Source: Butyrivibrio sp.
Lineage (GTDB): Bacteria > Bacillota > Clostridia > Lachnospirales > Lachnospiraceae
NCBI GenBank assembly: GCA_024688095.1
Contig: JAILEJ010000236.1
Coordinates: 1 to 7,327 of the forward strand
Direction of reading: 5' to 3'
Length of the DNA stretch: 7,327 nucleotides
Positions 1 through 6,396 of this stretch are shown here, in pieces. Below the pieces are notes generated by a model. It was given only the letters and a program-made list of their open reading frames with translations, ran no database searches and was not told the origin of the DNA. Every line of letters begins with the position of its first letter. Positions within the stretch are counted from its first letter, which is position 1. Both the position numbers and the translations under genes were made by a program.

Positions 1-1364
1 TTCCACTCATCTTTCCATCTTATAACCGGTTTTTCATCTTCCCACTCTATGGGCAGCCAGACATAATCAGCTATAGAAGTATCAGCCTTATCAAGCTTAT
101 TAGTTATATACATTTCCTTTTTCTCATCTTCTGTTGCCGTATATTTATCCGGTTCATAATTTGAGCCGATAACTCGTACAAAAATATCTGCAAGCCTTTT
201 GTCAACTTTAGTATCAGGCAACCATCTGTCAGCCATCGCTATAAACATATCAGTGCCTTCAACTCTGAAGATTTTTGATATCTGGCTATTAAAAGATGCA
301 TCTGTTTCATCATCAACATGAGGATTCCCAATTGATTCAAAGATTGTATCATAACTGTCAGAAACTGCGCTGTCACTTTTGTTTGGAACATATCCCGTCA
401 TGCCGCTTGTAAGCATATATTTTCTTCCGTTTTTTTCAAAAAGAGCCGGAGCCTCTCTTGTAAAAGGAGGCTTAAGTCCAGAATAATTATTGCATACTTC
501 TCTTTCAGCTTTAAGATAGTCTTCTGAAAGTTCCATACACATCATTGATTCGTGGTCAGCATCAAAGAATATATATCCTTTTCCAGTCTCTGGATCAGAT
601 ACCAGATCAAAGTCTCCAGCTTTATATTCACCAGGATTATATAAATTTGCTCTCATTTCGTATTTTCCAAGAAGAGAATCGGCTTCCCATATGGTAAATG
701 CTGCCTCCGCTCCCGAAAGCTTTATCCAGCATACATATTTTCCCGTCTTCGGACATTTAAGTATATGTGGTCTGTCTACTCTTTTAGCAGGAAAAAGAGC
801 TGAATTAGGATTATCTATAACTGGAGGAATAAGATATCCTAAATCCTTCCAGTTCATCAGATCTTTAGAAGAATAAACCTTTAACCCCCATGTCCATATA
901 CCATTTTTTCCATCTGTATATTCTTTATTTTCGCCATACCAGTAATATATTCCATCTTCATATATTACTGCACCGCCATGAGCCTGAATTCTTTTACCAT
1001 CGGTATCAAGCCATACTTTTCCTGGATAAATGGAATTTTGAATGTGAGCATCTTTAGAATCACCTTGTGTTCTGTTTTTCTCTTCTTCCATTACCTTTTT
1101 AAAGAATTCTATAGCCTTTGCCTCTGAAGGACTGATCATGTTCTCAGGTGTATTAAGCTTATCCAGTTCTGCATTCAACATCTTTAAAAGATTATCTGCT
1201 TCAGGTATTCTGGAATATTTTATAAGCTGATCTATAGAAAGCTGCATTGCCTGAGGATTCTGCAATGCTCTATCCTTCATTCCGGGAAGGAACTTATCAA
1301 ATACTGAAAGAGCCTGATCATTTTCAAGCAGATCAGCAATCTTCATATTGATATTAAAAATCAT
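1..1364 (-). CDS. GH43-family glycoside hydrolase, exo-beta-1,3-galactanase-like, with N-terminal helical module (3' end outside window)
   Basis: An uninterrupted reading frame of 454 codons runs from ATG at 1364 to the left edge without a stop; it probably lacks only a short C-terminal tail, since WLPIEWEDEKPVIRWKDEW looks like the final strand region. The start is fixed by AAGGAGG at 1378-1372, 7 nt upstream. Residues 7-70 are a helical module (IADLLENDQALSVFDKFLPG) and 75-105 a charged linker. The five-bladed propeller follows, opening with PGKVWLDTDGKRIQAHGG (114-131) and YYWYGEN (140-146). This opening resembles the arabinogalactan-type GH43 exo-beta-1,3-galactanases. Candidate acid residues are E145 and E304 (REAPALF). 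The usual GH43 Asp base near the first blade is absent, and Q361 in SFNSQ sits where those galactanases are reported to use Gln. No signal peptide is visible, so it is probably cytoplasmic, acting on imported galacto-oligosaccharides. It is the third gene of the symporter operon. GH43 membership is fairly sure; the substrate is inference. Confidence 0.85.
   Translation of the reverse strand, partial: MIFNINMKIADLLENDQALSVFDKFLPGMKDRALQNPQAMQLSIDQLIKYSRIPEADNLLKMLNAELDKLNTPENMISPSEAKAIEFFKKVMEEEKNRTQGDSKDAHIQNSIYPGKVWLDTDGKRIQAHGGAVIYEDGIYYWYGENKEYTDGKNGIWTWGLKVYSSKDLMNWKDLGYLIPPVIDNPNSALFPAKRVDRPHILKCPKTGKYVCWIKLSGAEAAFTIWEADSLLGKYEMRANLYNPGEYKAGDFDLVSDPETGKGYIFFDADHESMMCMELSEDYLKAEREVCNNYSGLKPPFTREAPALFEKNGRKYMLTSGMTGYVPNKSDSAVSDSYDTIFESIGNPHVDDETDASFNSQISKIFRVEGTDMFIAMADRWLPDTKVDKRLADIFVRVIGSNYEPDKYTATEDEKKEMYITNKLDKADTSIADYVWLPIEWEDEKPVIRWKDEW
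1155..1346 (-). other. N-terminal helical accessory module of the GH43 protein
   Basis: Residues 7-70 of the GH43 protein precede the catalytic propeller and look all-helical: MKIADLLENDQALSVFDKFL, then LQNPQAMQLSIDQLIKYSR, then an amphipathic helix ending LNAELDKL. The pattern DLLxN...A..V..K.. followed by a Met-rich helix and a closing LNxxLxxL matches the C-terminal extension of the neighbouring GH2. From memory, similar small modules with phrases such as 'LL.NP.A..VL.K.LPG' recur on intracellular glycoside hydrolases and esterases of Lachnospiraceae. No function is known to me; packing against the catalytic domain or enzyme-enzyme association are possibilities. Confidence 0.6.
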
Positions 1365-1366
1365 TA

Positions 1367-3535
1367 TTATCCCTCCTTAGGAATATTCTGAAGTGCATCA
1401 TTAATTGATTTTACCTGATCTGGCGAAATTACATTTGCACCAGCTTTTTTAAGAAGGCTTTCAAAAGATAGTCCCGCCATCATCTGCATAAGTGCTTTGT
1501 TATCTTTAGTTCCTTCTGCAACTTCCCCCCTACTGGCAGATGCTTTAGCCATAATCTTGCCTACAATAGCAGCAGTTCCAGGATTCTTCATAAGATCACC
1601 GAAAGTATCCTTTATTGAGAAAAATCCAGCCTTAATATCTTCTTTATCAAACCAGTTAACTACATTTCCTGAACCACCAAAAATATATTCAGAATTGGAT
1701 TCGTTTACGTGCTTTATGGTCATCTCATCTCTGCAGTCACCACTTAATGCTTCAATTCTATGCTCACCTGTAATATCTATTTCAAATTCAAATACAGTTT
1801 TTCCTGACTTTGTATCAACAAGTTTGCCATCAACCATAAGAGAAACACTTTCACAATTTGAATAAACCTTTACTTTTGTCTTATCTTCTGCACGGTCAAC
1901 ATATTTTTTACCGCATACATGAACAAAAGGATTCTTACTCCAAGCTGCCTTATAAAGATAAAATGCATCCTTTTTGGTCTTATGATCAAATTCCACAAGT
2001 CCCTTTTGATTTTCTCCTTTTTTACCACCTTCGTCTCTTCCATCAGCGGCAAAATCGAAGAGATTCCATACATGAGTTGCCCACAAATAAGGTCTTTCTT
2101 CAATACATTTTAAAATATGTTCATGATACAGACACTGATATTCTTCTGTATAATCTCCCTGTTCCGGCTTTGAAGAGTGGAATCTGGAATTTGCATCTGC
2201 ACCATATTCTGAAAAACCTATTACTCTGTCAGGGAACATCTTATGATATTCATCAAAGAATTCTTCATTTTGCTCAAGTTCTCCAAGATACCAGCCAAAA
2301 TAAAGGTTATAACTAGCAATATCAGCTATTGGAATAAGTGGTGAGTCCTTTTCAAGCATAAATGCATGAGCCATTACTGTAGGACGAGTTGAATCCATTT
2401 TATGGCACATATCATTAAGTTCTTTGTGATCAGAAAGCAGCTCATCTGTTACAGGACTGCTGGCTGTAATTTCATTTGAAAGTCCCCAGCAGACAATGGA
2501 AGGATGATTGTAACACTGAGTAATAAGCTCTTTCATCTGACTTTTTGCATTCTCTTTTCCTTCACTCATATGCTTTGTGATATAAGGAATCTCTGCCCAT
2601 ACTATTAATCCCTTTTCATCACAAAGATCATAAAATTCCTGGGCATGCTGATAATGCGCAAGCCTTAATGTATTAGCTCCCAGCTCAAGAACCACATCCA
2701 TATCTTCCTCATGCTCCTTTTTTGTAAGGGCATTTCCTAATCCTATTCTATCTTGATGCCTTGATACGCCTCTAAGTGGATAGCTTCTTCCATTTAAGAA
2801 AAATCCTTTTTCAGAATCGATTTCAAAATCTCTTACACCAAATTTTGTACTTACGCAGTCTCCTCCTGAAAGGCATGCCTTAGCAGTATATAAATATGGA
2901 TCATCTAAACCATCCCAAAGATGAACATTTTCAATCTCAAATTCAGCTTTATCAGGAACCTTCTTTGTCTCATCATTTACTGTAATTAATACTTCTTTTC
3001 CGTTATGCCATGTTTCTACTGTAACTACAGCCTTTTTATTCTTGAGATCAACTTTGGAAGTAACCTTTATTCCAGGCGTTCCGTCTTTAAGAAGTTCGAA
3101 ATGTTCTTCAGGAACTATAATAAGATTCACATCTCTGTATATTCCTCCATAAAAAGTAAAATCTGCCATCTGCGGATAAACAGCATTATTGGCACTATTA
3201 TCAACTTCAACAATAAGCACATTTTCTGCTTCAAGAATATCTGTCATGTCAGCTCTGAAAGTTGAATATCCGCCTCTATGACTTACCAGTTCTTTTCCAT
3301 TCAAAGATGCTTTAGCAGACATTGCAGCACCCCTAAACTCAATAAACACTCTTTCTCCGTCATTAATTTCAGGTTTTGAAAAGTTCTTGGTATAAGTACA
3401 TGTTCCGCGATAATAATCATTTCCGCCATCCTGACCATCTATATTATTCCATGTATGTGGAATAGACACAGAAACTGTGTCTACTCCATTTTTACTAAAA
3501 TTCCAATTATCATTAAAAGCTACAACTTTTCTCAT
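1367..3535 (-). CDS. GH2-family beta-galactosidase-type glycoside hydrolase with C-terminal helical module
   Basis: A 722-residue protein with complete GH2 architecture: jelly-roll sugar-binding domain (about 1-145, with FRGAAMSAKASLNG and FYGGIYRDVNL), immunoglobulin-like domain (150-240, ending KFGVRDFEID), and TIM barrel (about 241-530). The barrel carries LNGRSYPLRGVSRHQD, the acid/base in WGLSNE (E355) and the nucleophile in GFSEYGAD (E443), so both catalytic glutamates are present. WATHVWNLFDFAADGRDEGG (485-504) is typical of Firmicute GH2 beta-galactosidases. Residues 532-610 resemble the DUF4982-type beta domain (KVKVYSNCESVSLMVDGK), and 636-719 are a helical module. No signal peptide is seen, so it is cytoplasmic and likely removes terminal beta-galactosyl units from imported oligosaccharides; another beta-glycoside such as a glucuronide cannot be excluded. 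Its ATG overlaps the symporter TGA by 4 bp (ATGA), with AAAGGAA just upstream inside the symporter gene, implying translational coupling. Confidence 0.93.
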   Translation of the reverse strand: MRKVVAFNDNWNFSKNGVDTVSVSIPHTWNNIDGQDGGNDYYRGTCTYTKNFSKPEINDGERVFIEFRGAAMSAKASLNGKELVSHRGGYSTFRADMTDILEAENVLIVEVDNSANNAVYPQMADFTFYGGIYRDVNLIIVPEEHFELLKDGTPGIKVTSKVDLKNKKAVVTVETWHNGKEVLITVNDETKKVPDKAEFEIENVHLWDGLDDPYLYTAKACLSGGDCVSTKFGVRDFEIDSEKGFFLNGRSYPLRGVSRHQDRIGLGNALTKKEHEEDMDVVLELGANTLRLAHYQHAQEFYDLCDEKGLIVWAEIPYITKHMSEGKENAKSQMKELITQCYNHPSIVCWGLSNEITASSPVTDELLSDHKELNDMCHKMDSTRPTVMAHAFMLEKDSPLIPIADIASYNLYFGWYLGELEQNEEFFDEYHKMFPDRVIGFSEYGADANSRFHSSKPEQGDYTEEYQCLYHEHILKCIEERPYLWATHVWNLFDFAADGRDEGGKKGENQKGLVEFDHKTKKDAFYLYKAAWSKNPFVHVCGKKYVDRAEDKTKVKVYSNCESVSLMVDGKLVDTKSGKTVFEFEIDITGEHRIEALSGDCRDEMTIKHVNESNSEYIFGGSGNVVNWFDKEDIKAGFFSIKDTFGDLMKNPGTAAIVGKIMAKASASRGEVAEGTKDNKALMQMMAGLSFESLLKKAGANVISPDQVKSINDALQNIPKEG
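1379..1630 (-). other. C-terminal helical accessory module of the GH2 protein
   Basis: Residues 636-719 follow the last beta domain and are predicted helical: FSIKDTFGDLMKNPGTAAIV, a hydrophilic stretch near 664-680, a Met-rich segment ALMQMMAGLSFESLLKKAG, and a closing helix SPDQVKSINDALQNI. From memory, Lachnospiraceae GH2 proteins often end in such an extension, typically with 'MKM.GG' and 'LN.QLNKI' signatures. It ends two codons before the stop and resembles the module that opens the next protein, GH43. No catalytic residues are evident. Confidence 0.6.
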
Positions 3536-4929
3536 ACATTTTCCTTTCTTCTGGCAATTTCTGCTTCTATTTCAGGCATCTTTGCCTCAAGTTTATTAAA
3601 ATGAACCGCACAAAGTATAATTCCAACAAGACATAATGCAGGAATAAGACTGTATAACCAGGTGATCATATTAAGTGCGCTGTCAGGCTGTGTTACAACT
3701 TCATTACTTGTTGTAGTTACATAACCAGCTGCTCCAAGAAGTATTCCTGTAAGCCCTGTCCCAATTCCATTTAAAGCCTTCATAAGGAAATTCATTACAA
3801 CCGCAGATGTTCCATCCATTCTGTGCATTCCCTTATATTCATTGTAATTGGCAATCTGCATAATTCCAGGTGCCTGAAGATATGAACATGGAAGAGAAAT
3901 GAGATTAGTAACAACAATTCCTGTATAAACCATAGAAAGGTTTCCATGTGAGAAAAATACAGTAACATATCCTAAAATTGATAAAACTGATGCAAGAATA
4001 AAAAGCTTACTCATGCCAAGCTTTTTAATAAGTGCTGGAAATACAATCATTACAGGTAAAAGTACAATTGCAAAAGCACTAACAATACCAAATGCGCCCG
4101 CATCACCTACGATATACTGGAAATAATAACTACCTGCTCCAAATCCTACTATCATGTTGTAAAGACCAATCATTCCTCCCCAACTCCATGCATATGGATT
4201 TGTTTTAAGCATCGTTATAGCTTCTTTTAAATTAAGTTTCTGTGTACTCTGTCCCGCATCAACATTTGGATCCTCTTTAACCAGGAAAAATCTTATCAAT
4301 CCAAATATTGCAAGAGGAATAGCATAGATAACAATAAGTTTTCTCCATGCTGCTGCACCGCCATTGCCCATTACAATCCATGAATTGTATAATCTTGGAA
4401 ATGTCATTGAAATGAGAATTGATCCGGCCATTGATACTATTCCACCAAAGGATGCTACTTTAGTAACAAGTCTGCTGTTACCGTGAAAAGCACGGATAAG
4501 ATATGGTGTCTGGGATGCTGCGAGCATTGTTCCAAAAACTGAATATACAAGAATGTACATCAAAAAAACCCAGACATATTTAATCGCCATGCTCCACTCA
4601 GGTCCACAACAGAATAAAAGAATCACACATATCCATTGAAATACAATACATATTTCATATGGTCTTCCTTTTCCAAGCTTTGTATTTGTGTTATCAACTA
4701 TGTAACCCGCAAGAAGATCAGTTACTGCATCAACAAGTCTTGCTGCAAGCAGCAACAGACCTACAATCTTAGGATCAAGTCCTAAAGTATTTGAACTATA
4801 GAGCAGTAAATAACCACTCAGAATTACAGTTACACCCGCAAGAGCCACATCTCTTGTCTTCCACGCAAAGAACCTTCCCCAAGGCATTTTATCTGCGTTA
4901 TTCACGTTCTTAGCTTTTACATCCGCCAT
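3532..4929 (-). CDS. GPH-family (MelB-like) sugar:cation symporter, major facilitator superfamily
   Basis: A 465-residue integral membrane protein with about 12 hydrophobic segments, the usual length for the glycoside-pentoside-hexuronide:cation symporter family. Helix II and the following loop carry the family signature LVDAVTDLLAGYIVDNTNTK (66-84), ending LGKGRP. D67 and D71 align with the cation-site Asp55 and Asp59 of MelB, while Thr70 replaces MelB Asn58. Late in the protein, NYNEYKGMHRMDGTS and NFLMKALNGIGTG match the helix X-XI region, with K384 at the place of MelB Lys377. It would import a glycoside or oligosaccharide with H+ or Na+. An in-frame ATG at 4944 is unlikely as the start because it overlaps the ribosome binding site GGAGGT (4942-4937), which lies 8 nt before ATG 4929. 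It is the first gene of the operon with GH2 and GH43, so its cargo is probably their substrate. The exact sugar cannot be read from the sequence. Confidence 0.92.
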   Translation of the reverse strand: MADVKAKNVNNADKMPWGRFFAWKTRDVALAGVTVILSGYLLLYSSNTLGLDPKIVGLLLLAARLVDAVTDLLAGYIVDNTNTKLGKGRPYEICIVFQWICVILLFCCGPEWSMAIKYVWVFLMYILVYSVFGTMLAASQTPYLIRAFHGNSRLVTKVASFGGIVSMAGSILISMTFPRLYNSWIVMGNGGAAAWRKLIVIYAIPLAIFGLIRFFLVKEDPNVDAGQSTQKLNLKEAITMLKTNPYAWSWGGMIGLYNMIVGFGAGSYYFQYIVGDAGAFGIVSAFAIVLLPVMIVFPALIKKLGMSKLFILASVLSILGYVTVFFSHGNLSMVYTGIVVTNLISLPCSYLQAPGIMQIANYNEYKGMHRMDGTSAVVMNFLMKALNGIGTGLTGILLGAAGYVTTTSNEVVTQPDSALNMITWLYSLIPALCLVGIILCAVHFNKLEAKMPEIEAEIARRKENV

Positions 4930-4976
4930 ATTATATACCTCCATCCAAAAAAACAGTTGTTTTCTATATTTAGTGT

Positions 4977-5005
4977 ATTATAAACAATACTATTTAATAA
5001 GAAAG
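4977..5005 (-). promoter_or_regulatory. Candidate promoter of the symporter-GH2-GH43 operon
   Basis: On the minus strand a perfect TATAAT occupies 4982-4977. A 17-bp spacer would place the -35 hexamer at 5005-5000, where CTTTCT matches TTGACA at only two positions. A strong -10 with a poor -35 fits a promoter that needs an activator. Transcription would start near 4970, giving a leader of about 40 nt before ATG 4929. Confidence 0.5.
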
Positions 5006-5053
5006 TTTTTAATGTTTAATATCATTTTTTAATTATTTATGGCTAGTATTCAC

Positions 5054-5087
5054 ATTTTTTTGTATTTATAGTTATTTTTTTGTATTT
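5054..5087. repeat. 20-bp-period direct repeat, possible AraC-family operator
   Basis: The 14-mer ATTTTTTTGTATTT occurs at 5054-5067 and again at 5074-5087, exactly 20 bp apart; the surrounding 20-bp units (5051-5070 and 5071-5090) match at 15 of 20 positions. AraC-family proteins bind direct repeats about two helical turns apart, so the spacing fits. The second copy sits in the -35/-10 spacer of the proposed araC promoter, suggesting autoregulation. The T-rich composition makes a chance match possible. Confidence 0.4.
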
Positions 5088-5099
5088 TTGTGGTATATT
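5071..5099 (+). promoter_or_regulatory. Candidate araC promoter (extended -10)
   Basis: TGGTATATT at 5091-5099 gives an extended -10 element (TG, one base, TATATT). A 17-bp spacer places GTTATT at 5071-5076 as a weak -35. The start site would fall near 5106, making a very short leader of about 14 nt that begins at the ribosome binding site AAGAGG (5106-5111). Confidence 0.35.
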
Positions 5100-5119
5100 T
5101 ACACTAAGAGGTGCTTTAT

Positions 5120-6376
5120 ATGAATGATTTTTTTAGCAATTATCACAATACAATTCCATCTGAAAGGCTTGATCTGCTTACTGATCTTTTAAGCTGTGGT
5201 GACAAAATCAGCTTTTGGATATATTCCCAAAACCTTAGACTTATAAGTACCAATTCCGCTTTTTTGGTACAAAATACAATATTTGAGCACAGTGGCTGTC
5301 TTGCATATATGGGAAAGCATTTTAAATCCGAGAAATCGCCAATAATTTTAAGCAGCAGCTTTGGTCTCATGTGGGCAGCTGCTAAGATTGAAAATCTTGG
5401 AGAAAGTGAAAACACTATTAACTACATAGTTATTGGGCCTGTTCTTAGTGCAAACCTTCCAATGGAAACGCTGCAAAAAGCAGTAAATGATTTCGGAATA
5501 GTTCTAAGCTGGAGAAAGGGATTTATAGAGATGATGCAAAATATTCCAATTGTGTCTTCACAAACCTTTTTTCAATATTCATTAATGCTGCATTTTTGTG
5601 CGACCGGAGAAAAACTCGGAAAAACCGAGATTTCATTTCAGGAAAACAATGAAATAAAAGAGCAGTATAAAAAAAGAAGCACAGCTTCAAATACGGACTC
5701 TGACCGTACTGCAACGTATAGAAATGAACAGGAAATATTAAATAATGTTCGTACAGGAAACCTTAACTATGCATCTTCACTTGAACGTGCCCACCAGATA
5801 TCAAATGGTATAAGAGTTTTTGCATCAAGTCCTTTGCAGCAGGCTATCATTAGTACAACAAGTTTTACTTCCCTATGTGTAAGGGCTGCGATTGAAGGAG
5901 GCTTGTCTCCTGAAACTGCATATAGCGTAGGCGACAGCTACATACAAAGCATTGTCGACTGTAAAAGCATAACGGATGTAAGAAGTGTAAATCACGCAAT
6001 GTATGATGATTTTATACATCGTGTCCACAATCATAAACACAGCAAAAAATATTCTGCTCCCATACAAAGCTGCGTAGAATATATAGAACTACACTTAGAA
6101 GATGATATTACCTTGGAAAAATTATCAAAAAGACTCGGTTATACTACTTACTACCTTTCTCATAAATTCAAAAAGGAAACTGGCAGTACTATGAAAAACT
6201 ACATAAAAAATCTTCGCCTTGAAAAGGCGAAGACTTTATTACTTTCATCAGATTATTCAATTTCCAAAATTGCTGATATGCTACATTTCTGTTCTTCAAG
6301 CTACTTTTCCTCAGAATTTAATGCAAAAGAAGGTATGCTTCCGCAGGAGTTCAGAAACCAAAAACAGCGATTATAA
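5120..6376 (+). CDS. AraC-family transcriptional regulator
   Basis: A 418-residue cytoplasmic regulator. ATG 5120 is chosen because AAGAGG (5106-5111) lies 8 nt upstream; an in-frame GTG at 5111 overlaps that site and is unlikely. Residues 1-170 form an N-terminal sensor-like region (SFWIYSQNLRLISTN, then YIVIGPVLS) of a type I recall from other Lachnospiraceae AraC proteins; it is not a typical cupin. Residues 200-300 are a helical middle region (SVGDSYIQSIVDCKSITDV). The C-terminal AraC/XylS DNA-binding domain spans about 314-418, with helix-turn-helix 1 in LEKLSKRLGYTTYYLSHKF, the connecting RLEKAKTLL, and helix-turn-helix 2 in ISKIADMLHFCSSSYFSSEF. No membrane segment is present. Its divergent position suggests it controls the symporter-GH2-GH43 operon, probably as a sugar-responsive activator; the effector is unknown. 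The gene ends 20 bp from the convergent GH3 stop. Confidence 0.92.
   Translation: MNDFFSNYHNTIPSERLDLLTDLLSCGDKISFWIYSQNLRLISTNSAFLVQNTIFEHSGCLAYMGKHFKSEKSPIILSSSFGLMWAAAKIENLGESENTINYIVIGPVLSANLPMETLQKAVNDFGIVLSWRKGFIEMMQNIPIVSSQTFFQYSLMLHFCATGEKLGKTEISFQENNEIKEQYKKRSTASNTDSDRTATYRNEQEILNNVRTGNLNYASSLERAHQISNGIRVFASSPLQQAIISTTSFTSLCVRAAIEGGLSPETAYSVGDSYIQSIVDCKSITDVRSVNHAMYDDFIHRVHNHKHSKKYSAPIQSCVEYIELHLEDDITLEKLSKRLGYTTYYLSHKFKKETGSTMKNYIKNLRLEKAKTLLLSSDYSISKIADMLHFCSSSYFSSEFNAKEGMLPQEFRNQKQRL
6205..6233 (-). terminator. Intrinsic terminator on the minus strand, inside araC, for the GH3 transcript
   Basis: TCTTCGCCTT (6211-6220) and AAGGCGAAGA (6224-6233) are perfect 10-bp inverted arms around a 3-nt loop. 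Read on the minus strand, the stem is followed at once by six T residues (6210-6205), the layout of a Rho-independent terminator. It lies about 165 nt beyond the GH3 stop, so GH3 mRNA would carry a 3' tail antisense to the end of araC. On the plus strand it encodes the conserved NLRLEKAK segment of the AraC domain and lacks a clean T run. Confidence 0.65.
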
Positions 6377-6396
6377 ATAATCCATTCTTATATGTA

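Larger units (their letters stand above)
4930..5119. promoter_or_regulatory. Divergent intergenic control region between the symporter operon and araC
   Basis: This 190-bp non-coding, strongly AT-rich interval separates the minus-strand operon from the plus-strand AraC-family gene, the classic arrangement for a regulator controlling its neighbour and itself. It contains a TATAAT hexamer for the operon, a TGnTATATT extended -10 for araC, a 20-bp-period direct repeat, and short dyads at 4950-4963 (AAAACA-GT-TGTTTT) and 4975-4990 (GTATT-ATAAAC-AATAC, covering the operon -10). No catabolite-repression cre consensus was found in it. Confidence 0.7.

Noticed and set aside
691..876. Plus-strand frame of 61 codons.
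   Set aside because: It lies opposite the GH43 propeller coding sequence and has no ribosome binding site or family likeness.
1497..2316. Open plus-strand frames of 122 and 152 codons (1497-1865 and 1858-2316).
   Set aside because: They lie opposite the GH2 gene, which has full family motifs and catalytic residues; their products resemble no family and they lack ribosome binding sites, so they are antisense shadows.
4929..4944. Alternative symporter start at ATG 4944 (MEVYN extension).
   Set aside because: That ATG forms part of the ribosome binding site ATGGAGGT serving ATG 4929 and has no site of its own.
5247..5270. Inverted repeat GTACCAA / TTGGTAC with a 10-nt loop.
   Set aside because: It is within araC coding sequence, with no T run on either strand; unlikely to be a terminator or operator.
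5615..5629. Small hairpin CTCGG-AAAAA-CCGAG.
   Set aside because: The 5-bp stem lies in araC coding sequence without a T tract.
6369..6382. Dyad GATTA-TAAA-TAATC overlapping the araC stop, a possible araC terminator.
   Set aside because: The stem is 5 bp, almost all A-T, and lacks a following T tract, so it is too weak to call.
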